Source: Bdellovibrio bacteriovorus
GTDB taxonomy: Bacteria > Bdellovibrionota > Bdellovibrionia > Bdellovibrionales > Bdellovibrionaceae
DNA: 64,000 nt
NCBI RefSeq assembly: GCF_001592745.1
Contig: NZ_LUKD01000005.1
Location: 248,001-312,000 of the forward strand
Reading direction: 5' to 3'
Made by a program: the position numbers and the translations under genes. Below, piece after piece: positions 58,812 through 64,000 of this stretch. The number at the start of each line of letters is the position of its first letter. Position 1 is the stretch's first letter. The notes beneath the pieces are model-generated. The model made no database searches. It was not told the DNA's origin and was given only the letters and a program-made list of their open reading frames with translations.

Positions 58812-60517
58812 AAAGAACTCTTCCTTGCTTGGCAGTGATTGTTGCCTTGAGCTCGACCTCTCCAGCCTATGCGGCGAAAGATGGTTTTTTTGGGAAACTT
58901 AAAAGTGCGGCAACTCACTTTATAAACGCGGCGACCAAACCAGGTGGTCCAACCAAGGTTGTTCAGCCAGAAACGAAGCAAGATGCGCCGACGGCACAGA
59001 AAAATGCCTACATGTCGATGGATGCCTCTTTGGATTCTGTAGCCGAAGAAAAACAGCCGTTTTCTTTTGAAAAAGACTTCGTTGTAAAAGCAATGGAAGC
59101 GACGAATAAGAAAGCTTGGAATTCTTCAGATCTTCGTCGTAGTGCTACGGGTTTGTTAGAAAAAGCGGAGTCCGTTTCTACAGCTACACATACGGAAATC
59201 ATTCCTGAGTATACTAAAGACGGTCTGGTTTTCCGCTTGCGCTACGATGAAAAGGCCCTTCAAAACAAAGACTCTTTGATTCGTGATGTGGCCTTGATCA
59301 CAGCTTTGACTAAAAATGGTGGCTACGGAATATTTGAAAGTGTGTATATGAATACTTCGGTTTCTGCAGAAATCGAATCTCCTCACTCTATCGCCGAGCT
59401 TATGACCAATGCACGCGAAGGAAGTCCGACAGCGCAAGCGCGTTTGAACCTTCTATTCTCTAAAATATTAGAACAATTGCGTTTGTCTCAATCGATGGTC
59501 ACTGACATGGGACTGACTCAAGATGTTCTCAAAGATCAAGCGAATCAATTGAAAGACCGTCAAGCGGCCCTTGATGAACTGGCAGCAAAACATCAAAGAA
59601 AACAACAAAAGGCCTTGGATGCTTGGAAGTCTGATACGGGAGCTTTGGATAAACTTGAAGCAATGAATGAGAAACTGGATGACTTGATTTTAAAGAACGA
59701 TCGTAAAGGCGTTCGTAAGATGCTTGAAGCCTATCTTCCATGGGCCGTCATGGAGCCGGTAGAAGCCAACACGTGGAAAATTTGGCTTGAAGCAATTGAA
59801 AATCCAAATCACGAAAAATCCGTGATTGCGTTCCGAGGTTTAAAATACGATACCGATAAAATCCAGCGCAAACAAACAGCGCAAGGCGAAGTGTTTGGAT
59901 TTATGTCGACTGTTTTAACCAAAAACCAAGGAAGTTATACGCGCCGCTTGCGTTCGCTTTCAACAAATCGCGAAAAGAACGGTGACGTCTCTTTCAATAG
60001 GCTGTCTCAGGAAAAATCTAGCGACGTTAGATCGATTCGTATTACGGATCAAATGACATCACATGCAAGAGATCCCAAAGCATCTAGCTTTATCTCTTTT
60101 ACTTATGATCCAAACGTTGCTTATCGTTTCATGGGTAATGACGTAACGAAACAAATAAAAGGGGAGAGTGTCACAGTTCCTTACGGTGGGATATTAGTGG
60201 TGAAAATGGACGCTCGCCGTATGATTCCAAATGTTCCGTCGATGTATGGCACTGAGATTGAGCTTTTAGCTCCACTTATTGTATTCCCGGATGAAGTTGT
60301 AAAATACAAAGAAGGTTCATTCAAATCTGGTGAGTACGCGACATTTGTGAAAGAAATCTCCGAAAAAACGGGCGTGAATTTTGCTCAATGGAATACGGCC
60401 AAAGATGGTAACGATGAAAGTCTTAAAGAACGTTACAACCGTGACGGTCATGAGTTCTTAAAACAAATGATCGATACGAAGTACTTAAAAGCCATGTCTT
60501 GTTCGAAAGTCTTTTAA
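58790..60517 (+). CDS. Secreted ADP-ribosyltransferase-like protein (R-S-E type)
   Basis: 575 residues with a signal peptide ending AYA-AKD. Long helical/coiled middle (about 230-310). The C-terminal 170 residues show the pattern of R-S-E class mono-ADP-ribosyltransferases: Arg349 in VIAFRGLKYD, Ser436 in SSFISFTYD (usual S-T-S is S-F-T here), and E489-I-E491 in MYGTEIELLAPL (E-x-E). Chain order and spacing fit. Being exported, it may act on prey or periplasmic targets. Coupled to the nucleosidase-like gene; both may act on NAD-type substrates. Confidence 0.6.
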   Translation: MRSHPFVKRTLPCLAVIVALSSTSPAYAAKDGFFGKLKSAATHFINAATKPGGPTKVVQPETKQDAPTAQKNAYMSMDASLDSVAEEKQPFSFEKDFVVKAMEATNKKAWNSSDLRRSATGLLEKAESVSTATHTEIIPEYTKDGLVFRLRYDEKALQNKDSLIRDVALITALTKNGGYGIFESVYMNTSVSAEIESPHSIAELMTNAREGSPTAQARLNLLFSKILEQLRLSQSMVTDMGLTQDVLKDQANQLKDRQAALDELAAKHQRKQQKALDAWKSDTGALDKLEAMNEKLDDLILKNDRKGVRKMLEAYLPWAVMEPVEANTWKIWLEAIENPNHEKSVIAFRGLKYDTDKIQRKQTAQGEVFGFMSTVLTKNQGSYTRRLRSLSTNREKNGDVSFNRLSQEKSSDVRSIRITDQMTSHARDPKASSFISFTYDPNVAYRFMGNDVTKQIKGESVTVPYGGILVVKMDARRMIPNVPSMYGTEIELLAPLIVFPDEVVKYKEGSFKSGEYATFVKEISEKTGVNFAQWNTAKDGNDESLKERYNRDGHEFLKQMIDTKYLKAMSCSKVF

Positions 60518-60576
60518 TAATCTAGCCAAACTCACAGCCAATCTATAGAGTGATTCTTAATAACGAGGATCACTCT

Positions 60577-61932
60577 ATGGAAATCGGCTTTCTTGGTGGT
60601 GCGAGCACCGTTACCGGCTCTAAATTTTTAGTTCATAACGATGGAACCCGCATTCTTGTCGACTGCGGAATGTTTCAAGGCCTTAAAGAGCTTCGCGAAT
60701 TGAACTGGTCTGATTTTCCTATTGATCCGAAAAATATCGATGCCGTTGTTTTAACTCATGCCCATTTAGATCATTGCGGCGCTTTACCTTTGTTAGTACG
60801 TAAGGGATTTAAAGGGGAGATTCATTGCACAGAAGCGACTTTAGAATTAACCAAGATCATTTTACTGGACTCAGCCAAAATCCAGGAAGAAGACGCTGAG
60901 TACGCCAATAAAAAAGGCTTTTCAAAACATCATCCAGCACTTGCTTTATACACGATTGACGATGTCACTAAAACTTTACCTTTATTTAGAACGCACAAAG
61001 TCCATGAAGAATTTCAAATTGGATCTTTATCCATTGAGTTGTTCAATTCAGGACACATCCTGGGTGCGTCTTCGGTGTTAGTTTCTAATGGCGAAAAGAA
61101 GGTTTATTTTTCAGGAGATCTAGGTCGCAATAACGATCCTTTAATGTGGCCACCAGAACCTCCGCAAGAGGCCGATTATATCGTGATGGAATCCACCTAT
61201 GGAAATCGTGATCATTCGGAAATTCCCTCTAAAGAAGTCTTAAAACAATGCATTCTAGAGATAGCGAAATCAAAAGGAGTTCTTCTTATTCCGAGCTTTG
61301 CCGTCGGTCGTGCGCAGAACTTGATGTACGAAATTACCGAGTTAAAAAGGGCAGGGGAAGTCCCCTCGCAAATCCCCGTTTATCTAAATACTCCGATGGG
61401 ACAAGAGATCTCTAATTTCTATGAGCTCTACCCGTTTTTTCACCGTCTAGGTCCAGGTCAATTTGCAGAAATTATGTCTGAAATTCACACCGTTAAAACC
61501 GCCGAAGATTCGAAGGTTTTAAATGAACGTTCCGGACCCATGATTATTATCGCTGCCAGCGGAATGTTAACTGGCGGCCGAGTTTTACATCATTTAAAAG
61601 CCTTCGCACCAAACCCACGAAATATCCTGTTATTGGCAGGCTTTCAAAGCGCTGGAACTCGCGGCCGTAGAATTTTAGATGGAGAAAAAGAAATCAAATT
61701 GCATGGAATGTATGTAGATATCGCATGCAAAGTGGTACCTTCAGATTCATTTTCAGCACATGCAGATCGCAGTGATCTAATGAACTGGTTAAAACAAGCT
61801 CCTAAAACCCCGCAGAAAGTGTTTTTAGTGCATGGGGAAAGGTCAGCGTCGGAAGAACTCGAAAAACGCATTAAAACGTCTTTAAATTGGAATGTCGAAA
61901 TTCCAGAAATGAACCAAATAATCAGGCTTTAA
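60577..61932 (+). CDS. Beta-CASP metallo-beta-lactamase-fold nuclease
   Basis: 451 residues from the ATG at 60577 (GAGGATC upstream; nine residues longer at 60550). LTHAHLDHCGALP is the H-x-H-x-D-H zinc motif; NSGHILGASS has the next His and SGDLGRNNDPLM the Asp. The beta-CASP part shows PSFAVGRAQNL, AASGMLTGGR and SDSFSAHAD plus LVHGE. Family members are exo/endoribonucleases. The start fits the common MEIGFLGGASTVTGS form. Confidence 0.93.
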   Translation: MEIGFLGGASTVTGSKFLVHNDGTRILVDCGMFQGLKELRELNWSDFPIDPKNIDAVVLTHAHLDHCGALPLLVRKGFKGEIHCTEATLELTKIILLDSAKIQEEDAEYANKKGFSKHHPALALYTIDDVTKTLPLFRTHKVHEEFQIGSLSIELFNSGHILGASSVLVSNGEKKVYFSGDLGRNNDPLMWPPEPPQEADYIVMESTYGNRDHSEIPSKEVLKQCILEIAKSKGVLLIPSFAVGRAQNLMYEITELKRAGEVPSQIPVYLNTPMGQEISNFYELYPFFHRLGPGQFAEIMSEIHTVKTAEDSKVLNERSGPMIIIAASGMLTGGRVLHHLKAFAPNPRNILLLAGFQSAGTRGRRILDGEKEIKLHGMYVDIACKVVPSDSFSAHADRSDLMNWLKQAPKTPQKVFLVHGERSASEELEKRIKTSLNWNVEIPEMNQIIRL

Positions 61933-62029
61933 AGCGTTTAAATCAAAGCTGATACACATATATCGTTACATAATATAACTTATCAGAAGAATATATCTAG
62001 ACCTTCCCGAGCTTTGAGATCCCTAGAAA

Positions 62030-62323
62030 TCAACGCGCTTTTCGCCAAAGTATGTTGTTTCCAGCTTTGAATGGTTCCATGACTCCATGGTCTTTCAAAC
62101 AATTTAGCGAAGCTTGCGTGATGGAAATATGTTCTGGCAAGCCACCCCAATCAATCCAATAATAATGAATTCCTTCAACCGTATCCGCGTCATGAGGTAT
62201 TTTATTGATATGGTTTATGATCTGATCTTTCGCGAAATCTACAAATCGGTCGCCGCAGCTGAAGGCCTGCGCCGTTGATGAAACGAATATTACTAACGCG
62301 ATAATAGAAAAAATATTTCTCAT
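62030..62323 (-). CDS. Small secreted protein
   Basis: 97 residues with a signal peptide ending AQA-F. Mature part has two Cys and a run EGIHYYWIDWGGLPEHISI. No family recognised. Standing alone. Confidence 0.65.
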   Translation of the reverse strand: MRNIFSIIALVIFVSSTAQAFSCGDRFVDFAKDQIINHINKIPHDADTVEGIHYYWIDWGGLPEHISITQASLNCLKDHGVMEPFKAGNNILWRKAR

Positions 62324-62408
62324 TCAATCCCCGTCAATTCTCAAATTGATTTATTTCTGAACCGCGAAGTTGTCACGATAAAATCAATTATTGAAGAATT
62401 TCTTCCTA

Positions 62409-62759
62409 TTACAAATGCTCTAAAATATTCACAGTCCGTCCAAATGGATCTAGAACAAAGAACCGGCGCACATTCCAAGGTTCTTCCGTCAAGGGATAGA
62501 CAATCTTAAACCGGGCTTTTTTTATGCGGCGGTAAGCCTCATCAACATCATCCACCTCGATCGACAGATCAGGCACCGGGGTGTTTGAACCACCCTGAGA
62601 GGCAAAGCTTATTTGAACTGTCATTTTAGAATTAGAACCGTATGTTTTTAGCCAGCCGTGATCCATAAGGACCTCTAATCCTAAAGCCTTTTCATAAAAC
62701 CGGCGCGCGGCGGAAATCTTTTTTGTCTCGATATTTGCGACGATGCGTTTGACCTTCAT
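62409..62759 (-). CDS. VOC-superfamily (glyoxalase/bleomycin-resistance-like) protein
   Basis: 116 residues from the ATG at 62759. VANIETKKISAARRFYEKALGLEVLMDHGW opens the VOC fold (F-Y-x-x-x-L-G), VDDVDEAYRRIKKARFKIVYPLTEEPWNVRRFFVLDPFGRTVNILEH is the closing half (D-P-x-G-x-x-x-x-x-x-E). Probably a dioxygenase- or glyoxalase-like enzyme of unknown substrate. Confidence 0.85.
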   Translation of the reverse strand: MKVKRIVANIETKKISAARRFYEKALGLEVLMDHGWLKTYGSNSKMTVQISFASQGGSNTPVPDLSIEVDDVDEAYRRIKKARFKIVYPLTEEPWNVRRFFVLDPFGRTVNILEHL

Positions 62760-62967
62760 ATACAAATCAAACCATGTAACGGAACCTCTGTCATCCCGCC
62801 GCCACTTAAAATATTCCAGAGAGTCTTGGTAAAAGAGCTTTTAATGTATAGAACACACTGACGAAATTTGTAAAAGAAGCGAAATTTTTGTAGAGAAAAT
62901 AGATTTCTCCCCAACGACCACTTTCTTTATGGGATTATACCTCAGTTTCAATATTCAAGGAGTTCTT

Positions 62968-63420
62968 ATGAATACCCTCAAAAATGCTTCTTTTTTATGT
63001 GCGGTCGTTCTTTGTTTTTCTTCGGTTTCTCAAGCGGCCCAAATCGAATGTGCAGGTCGAGATGGAACAGGTCGAAATGTTCTTATTCAAATGGTCAATA
63101 TCGCCAAGGACGTCGATGGTTATGGCGTCGGCAGATTGCAAGCTGTGACAATTGATGGTTTAGGTCTTATCTCATCTGATGCTTATGCCGTCGGCCGCCG
63201 AGGAAAAGTTGAAGATCCCGCTTATGGTCTCAATAGAGATCTTTATATCGAAGGTGGCGAAGCCTTTTTAAACCTTAAAAAAGTTGCTTCCCAAAAGTAT
63301 ACCGGCGAGTTCTGCGGTCCACAGAAGAATTCAAATGTGGGCGGTGTCAGACTGACGGACAATGATTGCATCGCGGTGACGTGTGAATCCAGAGGTTTAA
63401 GCACCCTTCGCAGCCTTTAA
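62968..63420 (+). CDS. Secreted protein, unknown
   Basis: 150 residues from the ATG at 62968 (AAGGAGTTCTT before it; a longer frame starts at 62929). Signal peptide ends SQA-AQIE. Four Cys (C-A-G-R, F-C-G, D-C-I, T-C-E), likely disulfide-bonded, and a repeated R-R-G/G-R pattern. No family recognised. Confidence 0.7.
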   Translation: MNTLKNASFLCAVVLCFSSVSQAAQIECAGRDGTGRNVLIQMVNIAKDVDGYGVGRLQAVTIDGLGLISSDAYAVGRRGKVEDPAYGLNRDLYIEGGEAFLNLKKVASQKYTGEFCGPQKNSNVGGVRLTDNDCIAVTCESRGLSTLRSL

Positions 63421-63540
63421 TTGGTCAATGTTTGGTCAGTCCTAGAAAAGCTTCACGGCCTTCGGCATACAAAGTTTGTGAACTTTGACGAAGGTCGTTG
63501 CTAGCAGTAAAAGTGCAGAATTATTCGCAGGAAATGACTT

Positions 63541-64000
63541 ATGAAAAACGCAGTCCTTACAATTATTGCTTTATTAATCACATCTACAGCTCATGCTGTG
63601 ACGGCCGAACAGTTTGTTCGTGATTTTTCTGAACAGACCGAAAGAACGTTGAAATACATCAATGACGAAAGAGCCTCTGAAGGAAAACGTCTTTACTGTG
63701 AAAAACTCAATGACGAACAGATCGCTCTTATCGCTACAGCGGTTCAAAATCCAGATACAACAGTTGCGGAGTTCGTAGATTATGTGGGAAATAATCTGAA
63801 ATGTTATCCAGAGTTCTTTGAACCACTAGGTCGCGAAAATTTGGGTGGATTTTTGTTAAATACCAAGGCTTACGTGATGGATGTTCTTATGATACATGAA
63901 GTGCTAGAGACCTTGAACGAAGGGCGAAGCCCCCATGATTCAGAACTTATTTTAGAAAGTTACGATCCGTACTATCTAGAAAGACTTCTTAAATCTCAAT
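63541..64000 (+). CDS. Secreted protein, cut by window end
   Basis: Open frame from the ATG at 63541 to the edge of the window, at least 153 residues. AGGAAATG precedes the ATG. Signal peptide MKNAVLTIIALLITSTAHA, then a polar, helical body (VTAEQFVRDFSEQTERTLKY). Two Cys visible. No family recognised; the 3' end lies outside. Confidence 0.65.
   Translation, partial: MKNAVLTIIALLITSTAHAVTAEQFVRDFSEQTERTLKYINDERASEGKRLYCEKLNDEQIALIATAVQNPDTTVAEFVDYVGNNLKCYPEFFEPLGRENLGGFLLNTKAYVMDVLMIHEVLETLNEGRSPHDSELILESYDPYYLERLLKSQ

Noticed and set aside
63484-63502. Possible sigma-54 promoter before the last gene
   Set aside because: TTGAC...TTGCT lacks the GG of the -24 box and the spacing is one base too long.
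1-64000. tRNA, rRNA or CRISPR loci
   Set aside because: No cloverleaf with a T-loop motif, no rRNA-like conserved stretch and no regularly spaced repeat was seen by eye; a tRNAscan or CRISPR search would be decisive.

Overview
The window reads as a chromosomal segment of a predatory or Bdellovibrio-like bacterium (Bdellovibrionota). I infer this from the style of the gene content rather than from a marker gene: many signal-peptide and lipoprotein genes, a GYF-PilZ protein, a BamB/YfgM pair, Kup, moderate GC, and fatty-acid genes in the order yceD-rpmF-fabH-fabD-fabG-acpP-fabF. No rRNA, tRNA or CRISPR array was found.

Layout. 1-5.7 kb: the end of an MnmC/MnmD-like tRNA methyltransferase, a periplasmic solute-binding protein, and a three-gene reverse-strand operon (GH3-like amide synthetase, LysE exporter, C45 Ntn-hydrolase) opposite a TetR regulator, with repeated operator half-sites between them. 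5.6-11.6 kb: an envelope lipid-transport-like locus (RND/MMPL transporter fused to a LolA-like domain, a secreted protein, an outer-membrane barrel). 11.7-17.8 kb: GYF-PilZ protein, FMN reductase, Kup, patatin, a 140-bp palindromic repeat, YceI. 17.8-28 kb: MFS exporter, a giant secreted phosphodiesterase/lipase-like protein, alpha/beta hydrolase, PAP2/sphingomyelin-synthase-like protein, lipoprotein, outer-membrane protein, M23 peptidase. 28-35.2 kb: glyA, rpiB and the fab operon. 35.4-39.6 kb: a duplicated-domain secreted protein, an NMT1-type ABC importer with a 2OG-Fe(II) oxygenase, and a small secreted protein.

39.7-50.0 kb is the most unusual part: an approximately 10-kb integrated element that looks like a tailless, membrane-containing virus of the double-jelly-roll (DJR) capsid class. 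A tightly overlapping late operon on the reverse strand carries an AT-hook-like protein, at least five very small membrane proteins, an A32/P9-like packaging ATPase, a 363-aa capsid-like protein followed by an intrinsic terminator, an acetyltransferase, membrane proteins, a beta-rich spike candidate, a collar-domain protein and a lytic transglycosylase. The last gene of the operon has a candidate programmed -1 frameshift (CCCAAAG, 0-frame stop directly after it, hairpin 7 nt downstream) that would add a 61-residue Pro-rich tail. Two small paralogous tyrosine recombinases and a long noncoding segment with a nested inverted-repeat structure lie at the left side. The right boundary is next to a membrane-anchored HTH gene translationally coupled to argS.

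50.1-64 kb: HTH-TM gene, argS, leucine dehydrogenase, yfgM-like gene, bamB, a lipoprotein, a secreted nucleoside-phosphorylase-like protein overlapping a secreted ADP-ribosyltransferase-like protein, a beta-CASP nuclease, and small secreted proteins, the last one cut by the window end.

A theme that links distant parts is a set of near-consensus sigma-54 promoters (19195, 24822, 26035, 39214, 56432). Four of the five carry an upstream palindrome of the type TCTCA-N3-TGAGA about 30-80 bp from the -24 box. Every target encodes an exported protein, which suggests one enhancer-binding regulator controlling a set of envelope and effector genes. All functional statements rest on reading motifs by eye; no database search was run.
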